Positions 23,180 through 33,193 are shown, counted from the stretch's first letter. The stretch: DNA of 64,000 nt from Pedobacter fastidiosus (GCF_014306625.1 NZ_JACRYL010000006.1:208088-272087), one strand, 5' to 3'. Notes: generated by a model from the letters alone, not told the origin. Numbers and translations are program-made.

Positions 23180-25879
23180 ATGAGTCTGGAAAAATATGTG
23201 TCTAAAAGAGACTTTTCTAAAACTGCTGAACCCAAAGCGGGAAAGAGTAAGGATGATGAAAAATTAATGTTTGTGATTCAAAAACATGATGCATCTCGTT
23301 TACACTATGATTTCAGACTCGAAATGCGTGGCGTTTTAAAAAGCTGGGCCGTTCCGAAAGGCCCATCACTAGATCCAAAAAATAAGCGTTTAGCAATGAT
23401 GGTTGAAGATCATCCTTATGATTACAAAAATTTTGAAGGCATTATTCCTAAAGGAGAATATGGTGGCGGAACTGTAATTGTTTGGGATGAGGGTACTTAC
23501 GAGCCAATTGCAGAAATTAAAGGGAAAAAGGCTCAAGAAAAACACCTCATTCATCAACTTAAAGAAGGCTCGTTAAAAATAAAACTGCATGGCGAAAAAT
23601 TACATGGCGAGTTTGCTTTGGTTAAAACGCATGGTATGGGCGAAAATGGCTGGTTGCTTATTAAACATAAAGATGATTTCGCTTCTACGAAAGACATTAC
23701 CAAAGAAGATAAATCAGTACTATCCGGAAATAGCATAGAGAAAATGGAAAAAACATCAGAAAAGGTTTGGAAAGAAGGACATGAAGAAAAGTTAAAGCCC
23801 GAAAAAAAAAAGCCTGTAGAAAAAGTTAAAAATGTAGCTAAAGCTGTTGGAGAAGATGCCGAGTCTGATCCAAAACTACTTTTAAAAAATGCACCAAAAT
23901 CTGCAATGCCTAATGGAATAAAACCTATGCTGGCTACTTTGGTTAACGAACCTTTTGATGATTCTAATTGGCAATATGAAGTTAAATGGGATGGATATAG
24001 AGCTTTAGCATTTATAAAAAAAGGAAAAGTTAATTTATTCTCCAGAAATAATAAATCTTTCAACGAAAAATTTTATCCAATTTATGATCTCCTTCAAAAA
24101 TGGAAATTAAACGCTGTTTTGGATGGCGAAATTTTAGTGCTCAATAAAAAAGGGGTTTCTAATTTCGGTGCATTGCAAAATTGGAGAAGCGAGGCAGATG
24201 GAGAACTGGTTTTTTATGTTTTTGATTTACTCTGGTACGAAGGCAAAAGCTTAATGGAAATGCCATTATCAGAACGGCAAGCAATTTTGAACGATATTCT
24301 CCCAACTAATGATGACAGAATACGGCTAGGGAAAGTATTTAAAGCCAGTGGAATTGACTTTTTCGCGGCGGCAGAAAAAATGGGGTTGGAAGGTATTATC
24401 GCTAAAAAATCGGATAGCACGTATAGTCCTGATCGTAGATCAAAGGAATGGCTAAAAATAAAAGTACATAAAAGGCAGGAAGTAGTAATTGCTGGTTTTA
24501 CCAAAAATGAAGATACTTCAAAATCATTTAGTTCATTGTTACTTGGCGTTTATGAAAAAGACAAACTCCAATATGTTGGTAAGGTTGGAACAGGTTTTTC
24601 GGATAAACTTCAAAAAGAAATGTTGAAGCAGTTTACACCTTTAATTGTAGATAAAAGCCCATTTGATGAAATTCCTGATGTAAATAAACCCTCCCGCTTC
24701 CGTCCGAATCCGCCAAAGGCAAAAGCTACATGGCTAAAGCCAGAACTAGTTTGTGAAGTTGCGTTTACCGAAGTTACGGATGATGGCGTTTTTCGTCACC
24801 CTTCATTTCAGGGAATGAGAGTGGATAAAAAAGCTAAAGATGTTGTTAGAGAAGAAGAACAATCAACAGATGAAATCATGGAAACTGCCGAAATTAAAGA
24901 TGATAAACATAATGGTGCGATTAAACCTCCAAAAAGTGAAGCAACGAAAACGTTATTAAATCCGAAAGATGAAACGCAGGTTCGGAAAATCAAAGGTCAT
25001 GATCTGAAATTTACCCACTTGAGCAAAATTTACTGGCCTGAGGATAAAGTAACGAAGCGGGATATGTTTAATTATTATTATCAAGTTGCCGAATATATTT
25101 TGCCCTATTTGAAAGATCGCCCGCAATCTTTAAACCGTTTTCCAAACGGCATCCACGGACCAAGCTTCTATCAAAAGGATGTAAAAGGAAAAGCGCCTGA
25201 TTGGGTGAAAACTTTTCCTTATGAAACCAGTGAAGGCGAAAAAAAGCAATATTTGGTCGGTACGGATGAGGCTACATTAATGTGGATGGCAAGTTTGGGT
25301 TGTATTGAAATGAATCCATGGTTTAGTCGAATTCAAAATCCCGACAATCCGGATTATTGTGTAATTGATTTGGACCCAGATAAAAATACTTTTGATCAAG
25401 TTGTGGAAGCAGCGCTTGAGGTTAAAAAGGTTTTAGATGCGATTGATGTGCCGTGTTTCTGCAAAACTTCAGGTTCTACAGGAATGCATATTTATATTCC
25501 ACTAAATGCAAAATATACTTATGATCAAAGTCAGATGTTTGCGAAGATTATTGTAAATCTGGTTCATGATCAAATTCCGGAATATACTTCATTGGAAAGA
25601 ATGATCTCTGCAAGAAAAGGAAAAATGTATTTAGATTTCTTGCAAAATAGACCAGGAGCAACAATAGCAGGCCCTTATTCTTTAAGACCAAAAATTGGTG
25701 CTACCGTTTCTATGCCATTGCATTGGGATGAAGTAAAACCGGGTTTGCAAATGAAAGATTTCAATATTTTTAATGCAATAGATCGTTTGAAAGTTGAAGG
25801 CGATTTATTTAAAGGCGTTTTAGGAAAAGGAATTGATTTGAAAAAGGCAATTAGCAAAGCAAAAAGCGTTTTCGGATAA
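23180..25879 (+). CDS. ligD: Multifunctional DNA ligase D (PE-LIG-POL order)
   Basis: Non-homologous end-joining enzyme of 899 residues. The N-terminal 3'-phosphoesterase domain (about 30-160) shows QKHDASRLHYDFRLE with H36, H42 and D44, and DHPYDYKNFEGIIPKGEYG. The ATP-dependent ligase domain (about 240-560) has the adenylated K269 in YEVKWDGYRAL and downstream GLEGIIAKK. The polymerase/primase domain (about 610-899) shows catalytic D730-L-D732 and SGSTGMHIYIPL. The domain order is that of Pseudomonas LigD rather than mycobacterial. A charged linker (about 165-235, Lys/Glu-rich) separates PE and LIG. The partner Ku gene is not in the window. Co-oriented with a DUF3606 gene 12 bases upstream. 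Confidence 0.97.
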   Translation: MSLEKYVSKRDFSKTAEPKAGKSKDDEKLMFVIQKHDASRLHYDFRLEMRGVLKSWAVPKGPSLDPKNKRLAMMVEDHPYDYKNFEGIIPKGEYGGGTVIVWDEGTYEPIAEIKGKKAQEKHLIHQLKEGSLKIKLHGEKLHGEFALVKTHGMGENGWLLIKHKDDFASTKDITKEDKSVLSGNSIEKMEKTSEKVWKEGHEEKLKPEKKKPVEKVKNVAKAVGEDAESDPKLLLKNAPKSAMPNGIKPMLATLVNEPFDDSNWQYEVKWDGYRALAFIKKGKVNLFSRNNKSFNEKFYPIYDLLQKWKLNAVLDGEILVLNKKGVSNFGALQNWRSEADGELVFYVFDLLWYEGKSLMEMPLSERQAILNDILPTNDDRIRLGKVFKASGIDFFAAAEKMGLEGIIAKKSDSTYSPDRRSKEWLKIKVHKRQEVVIAGFTKNEDTSKSFSSLLLGVYEKDKLQYVGKVGTGFSDKLQKEMLKQFTPLIVDKSPFDEIPDVNKPSRFRPNPPKAKATWLKPELVCEVAFTEVTDDGVFRHPSFQGMRVDKKAKDVVREEEQSTDEIMETAEIKDDKHNGAIKPPKSEATKTLLNPKDETQVRKIKGHDLKFTHLSKIYWPEDKVTKRDMFNYYYQVAEYILPYLKDRPQSLNRFPNGIHGPSFYQKDVKGKAPDWVKTFPYETSEGEKKQYLVGTDEATLMWMASLGCIEMNPWFSRIQNPDNPDYCVIDLDPDKNTFDQVVEAALEVKKVLDAIDVPCFCKTSGSTGMHIYIPLNAKYTYDQSQMFAKIIVNLVHDQIPEYTSLERMISARKGKMYLDFLQNRPGATIAGPYSLRPKIGATVSMPLHWDEVKPGLQMKDFNIFNAIDRLKVEGDLFKGVLGKGIDLKKAISKAKSVFG

Positions 25880-25928
25880 GAAAGTTCACAAGTTGTGATC
25901 AATCATTATATTTGGAAAAAAATTAGAA

Positions 25929-26225
25929 ATGATAGCCCACCACGTTTTATTTTGGCTTAAAGCCGATACCACTGAAGATCAGAAAGTTGCTTTTCGTAAG
26001 AGTTTAGAAACCCTTGAAAACATTGAAGTTGTGAAAAACTTCCACATTGGAACGCCTGCGCCAATTGAACGTGCAGTTGTTGATACAACTTATACATTTA
26101 GCTTAATTTTATTTTTTGAGGATTTGGCGGCTCATGATGTTTATCAGGTGCACACATTACACAAAGCTTTTTTAGATGAGTTTAAAGTGTTTTTTGAAAA
26201 GGTTATTATTTATGATGCCAATTAA
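25929..26225 (+). CDS. Dabb (stress-responsive A/B barrel) family protein
   Basis: A 98-residue single-domain ferredoxin-like protein with the Dabb pattern: MIAHHVLFWLKADTTEDQ at the start, central KNFHIGTPAP, and HDVYQVHTLHKAFLDEF near the end. Members are dimeric, cytoplasmic and often stress-induced; the activity is not defined for bacterial forms. It begins 49 bases after ligD and may be read from the same transcript. A bidirectional terminator follows. Confidence 0.88.
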   Translation: MIAHHVLFWLKADTTEDQKVAFRKSLETLENIEVVKNFHIGTPAPIERAVVDTTYTFSLILFFEDLAAHDVYQVHTLHKAFLDEFKVFFEKVIIYDAN

Positions 26226-26244
26226 ATAAAGAGCTAAAACCAAA

Positions 26245-26272
26245 AAAACCGAATCATAATTGATTCGGTTTT
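26245..26272. terminator. Bidirectional terminator between Dabb gene and TonB receptor
   Basis: 12-bp perfect stem AAAACCGAATCA (26245-26256) / TGATTCGGTTTT (26261-26272) with loop TAAT, A- and T-rich on both sides. It serves the convergent genes ending at 26225 and 26296. Confidence 0.82.
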
Positions 26273-26295
26273 TTGGTTTATTTGAAATCTAATCT

Positions 26296-28794
26296 TTAGA
26301 ATTTATAAGATAGAGTTGTCATAAACTGGCGTGGAGGAATTGGGTTAACGCTATAGTTTTCATGTACAAAATAATTTAATTCGTTTGTAATGTTTGCAAC
26401 TTTAGCCAATAAAGATATTTTCTTCCAATTATAGCCTGCAGAAAAATCGAATGTTGTAAAACTGGTTAATGGAATTAAACGACTGTAAGTTTGAATCTTA
26501 CTGTCATTGTAACCGCCATTACGAGCGCCAGTGTAATATGCTGATGCACCAAGTTTTAGGCCTTTTACACTCCCATCTTGAAAAGTGTAAAATAATGTTC
26601 CATTGGCTGTGTTTTTGGTCGAGCCAACCAAACGTTGTCCTTCAATAACTCCACCTAAGGTTATGGTTCTTGTAGCGGCTGGATTAGCTGTTGTTGGAGC
26701 TGGAACAGTATAAACTGTTTTATCACGAGTTTCGGTATAACGAATAAAGTTATAGCTGTAACCTGCAATAAAGTTTAAACCTTTAACAATCGTTCCAGTA
26801 ATATCAAGTTCAAGGCCATCACTCAATGTTTTTCCGTTAAGCTCTTTAATATTGGCATCGCCATTTGGGGCACCTTGAGCATTTAGTAAGGCTTGTTGTG
26901 CAAATTTATCATTCGCAATTCTGTAGTACGTTAAATTTACCGATAATCTGCCATTAAACAAATCGTTTTTAACCCCAGCTTCATACTGATCAACTGTGGA
27001 TGGATCAAGAGGAGCTAAATTAATATCAGTACCAGTGTTTTGAATAAAGTTACTTGCATAACTAGCGTAAATAGATGTAGTTTTTAAAGGCTGATAAATC
27101 AATCCGAATTTCGGAGTAAAAGCACTTTCTGTTTTCGATTTATCTAAACTGTTTACACTTAATGTCTGTACGCCTGTTGCCAAGTTTGTTGTAACAGTTC
27201 TAGGCGTTTTTTGGAATGTATAACGTACGCCAGCAAGTACTTTAAATTGTTCGGTAATTGATACTAAATCCTGAACAAACGCACCCATACGGTATAATGG
27301 AGCAAATGTTTCTGATACGACGTTGACTCCCGGTTCAGTACCGGTTCCGAAATAAGTTGTAGGGTCTAACAGGTTTACATTGCCATAGTTAAATGTGGTT
27401 AAGTTATTGTTAAAAGTAAATCCTCCGCTGGTAGTTCTAGATTGATCTGCATCTGCACCAACCAATAAAGTATGAGCTAAGCTTCCTGTTTTAAAAGCAC
27501 CATTTAAATTAATTTGCTCGTTGTAGGTAAATTCTCTCGTTTTAGAACGCGTAACATTACGTGCTGCAATACCGTAAGGAAGCGGGTTTGCTGCCTGCGT
27601 ATCGGCAAAAGGACGTTCAGCACTAAAATAATTACGGTTATAAGATTGAAGATTACCTAAAATATTCAATTTCCAATTGTCGTTAAACTTGTGGTTAATA
27701 TTTAATTGCGAAGTAACTGTATTGGTTTGATTGTAAGCCCAAGGCGCATTAACAAAAGCACCACGACCAATATCCATTATTTTATTATCGACAGTACCAA
27801 TACCAAAATCTGGTGTCATATTACTTTTTAAATAATCGCCTTGAAGTAGGATGTCAGTTTTCTCATCAATTTTATATAACAATGATGGATTTACATACAC
27901 TCGATTCGAATTAACGCTGTTTCTAAAACTTGCAGCGTCTTCATAGGTGCCAATTAAGCGGAATGCAAGGTTTTTTGTAATCGGGCCGTAAATATCGCCA
28001 GTAGGTTTGTACATATCGTAACTACCACCACGCATAGAAACTTCACCACCGTATTCGAATTTAGGTTTTTTAGTAACTAAGTTTACTACAGCTCCACCAG
28101 TTACACCGCCATAAAGTAATGCGGCACTTCCTTTCAAAACCTCAACAGATTCTAAAGTACTGGTTTCGGGCATGCCGCCACTTGTAGCACGTGATCCGTT
28201 TTTGAAAACGTTGTTTGCACCCAAGCTATAACCACGAGCAAAGAAAGTTTCGCCACTTACTGAGCCACGATTCTCACCATAAGCAACTCCATTAACGTTT
28301 TTAAGCACATCACTTAAACGGTTAGCTTGCTGATCAGTAATTACTTGATTGCCAATAATTTGAACTGATTGTGGAAGATCCATCGGCGCAATTGCAATTT
28401 TACCCAAATTAACAGGTTTTTTATTCGGTGTTTTATAGCCATTTATAGCAACCTCATCCAACTGAGACGAAGACTCTGCAATGGAGAAATCTGTATTGAT
28501 ATTTTGATCGGCTAAAACGGTGATGGATTTTTCTTGAGCAGATACGCCAATAGCAGAAACCTTGATGGTGTAATTTCCTGGTGCAATATTTTTTATGGAG
28601 AAATTTCCCTTGCCATCGGTTTGAGTCGTTTTATTTGTGTTTTTCAATCCAACGCTAACATACGAAGCTGGATTACCATCGCTCGTTTTTATCAGACCCG
28701 AAATTGAGCCGTTTTTAGTCTGACCCTGAACATTCCCTGCAAGGAACAGAACAAACGCCAATAAATTAACGAAAAGAGTAAATTTTTTATACAT
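26296..28794 (-). CDS. TonB-dependent siderophore receptor
   Basis: Outer-membrane receptor of 832 residues importing ferric siderophores with TonB energy. A signal peptide ends near residue 24 (NVQGQ). Residues 27-110 are a carboxypeptidase-regulatory-like domain, common in Bacteroidota receptors. The plug follows: DLPQSVQIIGNQVI, FFARGY and VEVLKGSAALLYGG are typical of the siderophore class. The beta-barrel ends in an aromatic residue (TTLSYKF). Ligand not predictable. Its leader contains two ATTCT/AGAAT palindrome-like stretches that might be Fur sites. Monocistronic. Confidence 0.93.
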   Translation of the reverse strand: MYKKFTLFVNLLAFVLFLAGNVQGQTKNGSISGLIKTSDGNPASYVSVGLKNTNKTTQTDGKGNFSIKNIAPGNYTIKVSAIGVSAQEKSITVLADQNINTDFSIAESSSQLDEVAINGYKTPNKKPVNLGKIAIAPMDLPQSVQIIGNQVITDQQANRLSDVLKNVNGVAYGENRGSVSGETFFARGYSLGANNVFKNGSRATSGGMPETSTLESVEVLKGSAALLYGGVTGGAVVNLVTKKPKFEYGGEVSMRGGSYDMYKPTGDIYGPITKNLAFRLIGTYEDAASFRNSVNSNRVYVNPSLLYKIDEKTDILLQGDYLKSNMTPDFGIGTVDNKIMDIGRGAFVNAPWAYNQTNTVTSQLNINHKFNDNWKLNILGNLQSYNRNYFSAERPFADTQAANPLPYGIAARNVTRSKTREFTYNEQINLNGAFKTGSLAHTLLVGADADQSRTTSGGFTFNNNLTTFNYGNVNLLDPTTYFGTGTEPGVNVVSETFAPLYRMGAFVQDLVSITEQFKVLAGVRYTFQKTPRTVTTNLATGVQTLSVNSLDKSKTESAFTPKFGLIYQPLKTTSIYASYASNFIQNTGTDINLAPLDPSTVDQYEAGVKNDLFNGRLSVNLTYYRIANDKFAQQALLNAQGAPNGDANIKELNGKTLSDGLELDITGTIVKGLNFIAGYSYNFIRYTETRDKTVYTVPAPTTANPAATRTITLGGVIEGQRLVGSTKNTANGTLFYTFQDGSVKGLKLGASAYYTGARNGGYNDSKIQTYSRLIPLTSFTTFDFSAGYNWKKISLLAKVANITNELNYFVHENYSVNPIPPRQFMTTLSYKF

Positions 28795-28797
28795 TTT

Positions 28798-28882
28798 TAT
28801 TTAGATTAATTCTTATTAGGCGCAAAGAAACTGCTTTTGTTCAACTAAAACAAATTATTTTTAATTATTCTAAATAGAAATT
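28798..28882. promoter_or_regulatory. Possible Fur-like sites upstream of the siderophore receptor
   Basis: Two imperfect AT-rich palindromes, ATTTAGATTAATTCTTATTA (28798-28817) and TAATTATTCTAAATAGAAAT (28862-28881), share TTTAGAnT/ATTCTnA half-sites. Iron control would suit the receptor, but the match to a Fur box is loose in AT-rich DNA. Confidence 0.3.
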
Positions 28883-28965
28883 GTGATTTATTTTAAAAAG
28901 ATAAAATCTCACAAATATTGTTTCTCCTTGTTTATGTATATTAGATATAGAAATAGGACTTACAA

Positions 28966-30132
28966 ATGCCATCTAATAACATCGCAAACTTTTACTCTAA
29001 CCTTCCAAAAAATAAGATCTCGCTTAGCGAACTTTTGTTGAAGAATAAATTGTTCCATAACGTACCTAACGATTGGTTTGTAATTATTACAGATATAAAA
29101 AGTTCTACTAATGCTGTTTTGGAAGGTTTACATGAAAATGTGAATTTAATTGCCACTGGTAGCATTGTTACCGTATTAAATATCTCCTTCAAAGCCAGTA
29201 TCTCTGTTCCCTTTTTCTTTGGGGGAGATGGTGCTACTTTCATAATTCCGCCATCAATTGTAAATGATTCCATGAAAGCATTAGCGCTTTACAAGGCCAA
29301 TACTTTGGCTAATTTTAATTTGGAGTTGCGAACAGGAATTATCTCTGTAAAAGAAATTTATGAACATGGCCATGAGTTAAAAATTTGCAAATTTAATAGT
29401 ACCGAAAACTTCTCTATTCCGATTGTTTTGGGCAATGGATTAAATTATGCAGAAAAAATTATTAAGGGCGATGATTATTTAACTGCAGATCAGGATACTG
29501 AAAATCAAGAATTGGATTTAAGTGGAATGCAGTGCAGGTGGGATAAAATAGAACCGCCAGAGCATAGCGAAGAGGTTGTTACCTTAATTGTACTTGCCCA
29601 AGATTTTAAAAAACAGGCAAAGGTTTTTAGCAAGGTTATAAAACATATCGATCGCATTTATGGATTGCCAGAAAAGAGACAGCCAATTTCTATACCCAAA
29701 CTTATTTTTAGAACCAGCTTTAATAATTTAGGCAAAGAGATGAGAAGTAGGATTGGCAAAATTAATGTTTTAGAACTCGTTAAAACCTGGTTTGTTAACC
29801 TTTACGGATATATTTATTTCCGAACGGACAGCGGTAAGAACTATCTTAAAAAATTGGTAGAAATGTCTGATACATTGGTCATTGATGGGCGAATAAACAC
29901 AGTAATAACTGGAACTGAAAAGCAAAGATTGATTTTACAACATGCCCTAAATGATATGGAAAATGAACAAGATATATTATACGGCTTGTTTGTAAGTGGC
30001 GAATCCGTAATGTCTTGTTATGTTAGGGATTTGGTAGATGATCACATCCATTTTGTTGATGGCTCTGAAGGTGGTTACACTAAAGCAGCAGGCATTTTGA
30101 AACAAAAACTTAAAAAAATATCCTCAATTTAA
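28966..30132 (+). CDS. DUF3095 family protein, class III cyclase-like
   Basis: A 388-residue cytoplasmic protein with the DUF3095 layout. The N-terminal half begins NVPNDWFVIITDIKSSTNAV, and FFFGGDGATFIIP follows. D43 and D88, 45 apart, sit where class III nucleotide cyclases have their two metal-binding Asp residues (ADxxGST and GD motifs), which suggests a divergent cyclase fold. Purine-specifying residues cannot be assigned by eye. The C-terminal half has CRWDKIEPPEHSEEV and a TDSGKNYLKKLVEMSDTLVIDG segment. Enzyme activity is inferred only. A PAS histidine kinase starts 106 bases downstream on the same strand. Confidence 0.82.
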   Translation: MPSNNIANFYSNLPKNKISLSELLLKNKLFHNVPNDWFVIITDIKSSTNAVLEGLHENVNLIATGSIVTVLNISFKASISVPFFFGGDGATFIIPPSIVNDSMKALALYKANTLANFNLELRTGIISVKEIYEHGHELKICKFNSTENFSIPIVLGNGLNYAEKIIKGDDYLTADQDTENQELDLSGMQCRWDKIEPPEHSEEVVTLIVLAQDFKKQAKVFSKVIKHIDRIYGLPEKRQPISIPKLIFRTSFNNLGKEMRSRIGKINVLELVKTWFVNLYGYIYFRTDSGKNYLKKLVEMSDTLVIDGRINTVITGTEKQRLILQHALNDMENEQDILYGLFVSGESVMSCYVRDLVDDHIHFVDGSEGGYTKAAGILKQKLKKISSI

Positions 30133-30238
30133 TTCCGTCTTAATTTTCTCCTTAACAATTCAAAACATTTTTTAGGTTCGGCTGTAGTTTATTGTATAAG
30201 CTTTTTTTAAGATAAGAGCAACATTTACTCAACCCTAC

Positions 30239-32263
30239 ATGGATAACAATAATCGAAGATTAAACAATGATCAACTTTTGCAAGTTCTTACACTTTCAAA
30301 AGATGCTACTGCGATTTACACTTCGGAAAACATAGTTATCGAAATGGCTAATGATGCTATGATTAATTTTTGGGGAAAGGATAGGAGTATAATTGGAAAA
30401 ACTTTAGAAGATGCTGTTCCAGAGTTTAAAGGGCAACCTTTTGTTAAAATGTTGAGAAATGTGTTGTTAACTGGGATAACGGATTCTGGTGAAGCGATTC
30501 CTGCTGAAACCATGATTAATGGGAACCTTCGAACTTCCTATTATAGTTATGAATATAGAGCAATTAAAGATGATTTTGGTAAACCATATTGTATTTTACA
30601 CACTGCTTCTGATGTAACTGAGAAGGTTTTGGGTCAAAAAGCGATTGAGTTTGCACTGCTTCAAAAAGAAGCCTTGGAGAGAGAACAAAGTTTAAACGAA
30701 GAACTTCAAGAAGCAAATTCTGAGCTTGAAAATCTGAATAAAATCTTGCACTTATCAAAAGAAAATCTAAGTCAACTCAATATAGAGCTCGAATCTCGGG
30801 TGGCTCGCCGTACACTTGAACTTGTAAATAGCGAAGCGAGGATTCGTAATATGCTCGCCGATGCTCCTGTAGCTATTGCAGTTTTCTCTGGTAGAGAGTT
30901 AAGAATTGAATCTGCAAACAAGAAAATTTTAGAAGCTTGGGGAAAAACGGATAATATTATTGGTAAAACACTTCTAGAGGCCGTTCCAGAACTTGTTGAT
31001 CAAGATTTTAATAATATTTTGAGCCAAGTTTATTCATCTGGCGAGCCTTATTTTGGAAACGAGATTAAAGAGCTTATAGAGAAAAACGGAAAAATTGAGG
31101 AAGTTTACTCTAATTTTATCTATCAACCCTTAAAAGATAGAGAAAGAAAAATTAATAGCATAATGTTATCTGCCAATGTAATTACAGAGCAGGTAAAGGC
31201 AAGGAAAAAAGTAGAACGAGCAGAAGAAATGTTACAGTTTGCACTAGAGGCTGGAAATATTGGAACTTGGAGAATTAACACCCTTACAAATGAATTAAAA
31301 TCTTCACCCATTTTAAAACAAATTTATGGGATTGATTTAGTTGAGGATTTCAATTTTGAAAAAATTCTAGATTTAATTACGGAAGATTGTAGAGAAAAAG
31401 TTTCTGTAGACATTAAAAATGCAATAGAAAGTCTTGGTAATTGTGACATATCATACACCCTAAAAAGACCAAGTGATGAACAGGTGGTTTGGGTTAGATC
31501 TTTCGGTAAAATGGTTAAGGATGAAGATGGTGTAATAAATGCGCTTTCTGGAGTTGTAATGGATATTACTGAACAGAAACAAGATGAGCAACGGAAAAAT
31601 GATTTTATTAGCATGGTCAGTCATGAATTGAAAACTCCAATTACATCTATTAGTGCTTATGTACAATTGCTCCAAGCAAAAAGTAAAAATAATAGTGATG
31701 ATTTTGCATCTGCTACACTTGACAAAGTACAAAAGCAGATTCGCAAAATGAGTACAATGATCAGTAGTTTCTTAAATGTTTCTCGTCTCGAATCGGGTAA
31801 AATTCATCTTATAAAAACTGATTTTGATTTGGAAGAATTGCTCAGTGAAGTTGTTGATGAGTGCAAACTGACAGATTCTGTATATAAAATTAACTTCGAG
31901 TGCTGCGAAGCAAAAATTATTCATGCAGATCGAGATAAAATTGGAGCGGTGATTTCGAACTTAATGAGCAATGCAATAAAATACTCTGAAAAAGGGAAAA
32001 CAATCAACGTACATTCTGAAATTATTGATGGATTAGCGCATGTGAGTATTGAAGATGAAGGAATTGGGATAAAAGAACAACATCTCGATAAACTTTTTGA
32101 TCGTTACTACAGAGTTAACAATCAGCAAACTAAAACCATATCTGGCTTTGGCATTGGCTTATATTTAAGTGCCGAAATTGTTAAGCGCCATAATGGTAAA
32201 ATTTGGGCTGAAAGCTCCTTTGGTGAAGGCTCTAAATTTCATTTTACAATTCCTTTAGCTTAA
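30239..32263 (+). CDS. Multi-PAS sensor histidine kinase, apparently soluble
   Basis: A 674-residue kinase without any transmembrane segment, so likely cytoplasmic. It has about three PAS domains (8-135, 205-320, 325-445), with a coiled coil of about 135-200 between the first two. The HisKA domain holds the phosphorylated H462 in MVSHELKTPITSISAY, and the catalytic ATPase domain shows the N box NLMSNAIKYSEKGK, G1 EDEGIGI, FDRYYRV and G2 GFGIGLYLS. The first two PAS domains are related to each other (NFWGKDRSIIGKTLEDAVPE and AWGKTDNIIGKTLLEAVPE). No response regulator is adjacent, so its output is unknown. It follows the DUF3095 gene and converges on the CDF gene. Confidence 0.93.
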   Translation: MDNNNRRLNNDQLLQVLTLSKDATAIYTSENIVIEMANDAMINFWGKDRSIIGKTLEDAVPEFKGQPFVKMLRNVLLTGITDSGEAIPAETMINGNLRTSYYSYEYRAIKDDFGKPYCILHTASDVTEKVLGQKAIEFALLQKEALEREQSLNEELQEANSELENLNKILHLSKENLSQLNIELESRVARRTLELVNSEARIRNMLADAPVAIAVFSGRELRIESANKKILEAWGKTDNIIGKTLLEAVPELVDQDFNNILSQVYSSGEPYFGNEIKELIEKNGKIEEVYSNFIYQPLKDRERKINSIMLSANVITEQVKARKKVERAEEMLQFALEAGNIGTWRINTLTNELKSSPILKQIYGIDLVEDFNFEKILDLITEDCREKVSVDIKNAIESLGNCDISYTLKRPSDEQVVWVRSFGKMVKDEDGVINALSGVVMDITEQKQDEQRKNDFISMVSHELKTPITSISAYVQLLQAKSKNNSDDFASATLDKVQKQIRKMSTMISSFLNVSRLESGKIHLIKTDFDLEELLSEVVDECKLTDSVYKINFECCEAKIIHADRDKIGAVISNLMSNAIKYSEKGKTINVHSEIIDGLAHVSIEDEGIGIKEQHLDKLFDRYYRVNNQQTKTISGFGIGLYLSAEIVKRHNGKIWAESSFGEGSKFHFTIPLA

Positions 32264-32275
32264 AAAAAAATAGCG

Positions 32276-33193
32276 CTACTTATTTACAATTCCTTTGATG
32301 GATTGAGGCTGAATAATTACAAATTTGATTACATCGTATTCTCGCTTTACTTTTTCTCTTAATCGATCAATAGCGGTGGTCAAATCTTCAGTATCCAATT
32401 CGGGTTTAAACGTTAATACAAGGATTAACAGCACTTCACGCGGAGATTGATACATGGACAAAATGTTTTTAAGTTCGATTACATCTTCATCATTTTCTAC
32501 AATTACTTTTATTTTCTGCTGAGTTTCTGGTGTTAAACCTTCTCCCATCAGCAAACTTCTACTTTCTCTCGCTAAAATAAAGGAAACGAATATTAATAGT
32601 GTACCAACCAGAACAGATGCCAGCCCATCTAAAAATGGCATACTAAAACTGTGACTGCAAACCATTAAAACAAAAACAATCAACAAGCCTAAAACAGCCG
32701 CTCCATCCTCAAAAAGCACTAAAAATCCTGACGGATCTTTACTTTTTATAATGGCTTTCCACCATGAAATTCCTTTTCGAGTTTTATCAAATTCCTTAAT
32801 GGCGATAATTAACGATGCTCCTTCAAAAATAAATGAAAGCCCCAATACTAGATAATTCCAACCTGGGTTTTTTAAAATTTCTGGGTGCCGAATGTGCTCA
32901 ATTCCTTGTGAGATGGAAAGGACACCTCCAAGACCAAAAATCATAATGGAAACTATAAACGACCAAAAATAAAGCTCCTTACCATAACCGAAAGGACGGT
33001 GTTGATCTGGAGGTTTTACACTTCTTTTTAAGCCGTATAATAATAATAACTGGTTACTTGTGTCTACCGTAGAGTGAATTCCTTCAGCAATCATTGAAGA
33101 ACTATTGGTAAAAGCACCTGCTATAAATTTGGTTACTGCAATAAGAAGATTGGCCGCCAGAGCGCTGTAAATAGATTTATTGGCTCTTGCCAT
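32276..33193 (-). CDS. Cation diffusion facilitator family transporter
   Basis: Inner-membrane exporter of Zn2+ or similar divalent cations, using proton antiport. Six hydrophobic helices occupy residues about 5-210. The first metal-site region is AEGIHSTVDTSNQLLLLYG, with H and D in a HxxxD arrangement; HRPFGYGKELYFWSFIV marks the adjacent loop and helix 3. The C-terminal cytoplasmic dimerisation domain (210-305) ends KFVIIQPQSIKGI. In place of the second canonical HxxxD there is FEDGAAVLGLL, with E/D instead of H, as in the SLC30A9-like subgroup. The gene ends 13 bases from the convergent kinase. Confidence 0.9.
   Translation of the reverse strand: MARANKSIYSALAANLLIAVTKFIAGAFTNSSSMIAEGIHSTVDTSNQLLLLYGLKRSVKPPDQHRPFGYGKELYFWSFIVSIMIFGLGGVLSISQGIEHIRHPEILKNPGWNYLVLGLSFIFEGASLIIAIKEFDKTRKGISWWKAIIKSKDPSGFLVLFEDGAAVLGLLIVFVLMVCSHSFSMPFLDGLASVLVGTLLIFVSFILARESRSLLMGEGLTPETQQKIKVIVENDEDVIELKNILSMYQSPREVLLILVLTFKPELDTEDLTTAIDRLREKVKREYDVIKFVIIQPQSIKGIVNK

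Noticed and set aside
23554..24063. A 169-codon minus-strand frame inside ligD.
   Set aside because: Antisense shadow, Ser/Phe-rich as expected opposite a Lys/Glu-rich linker.
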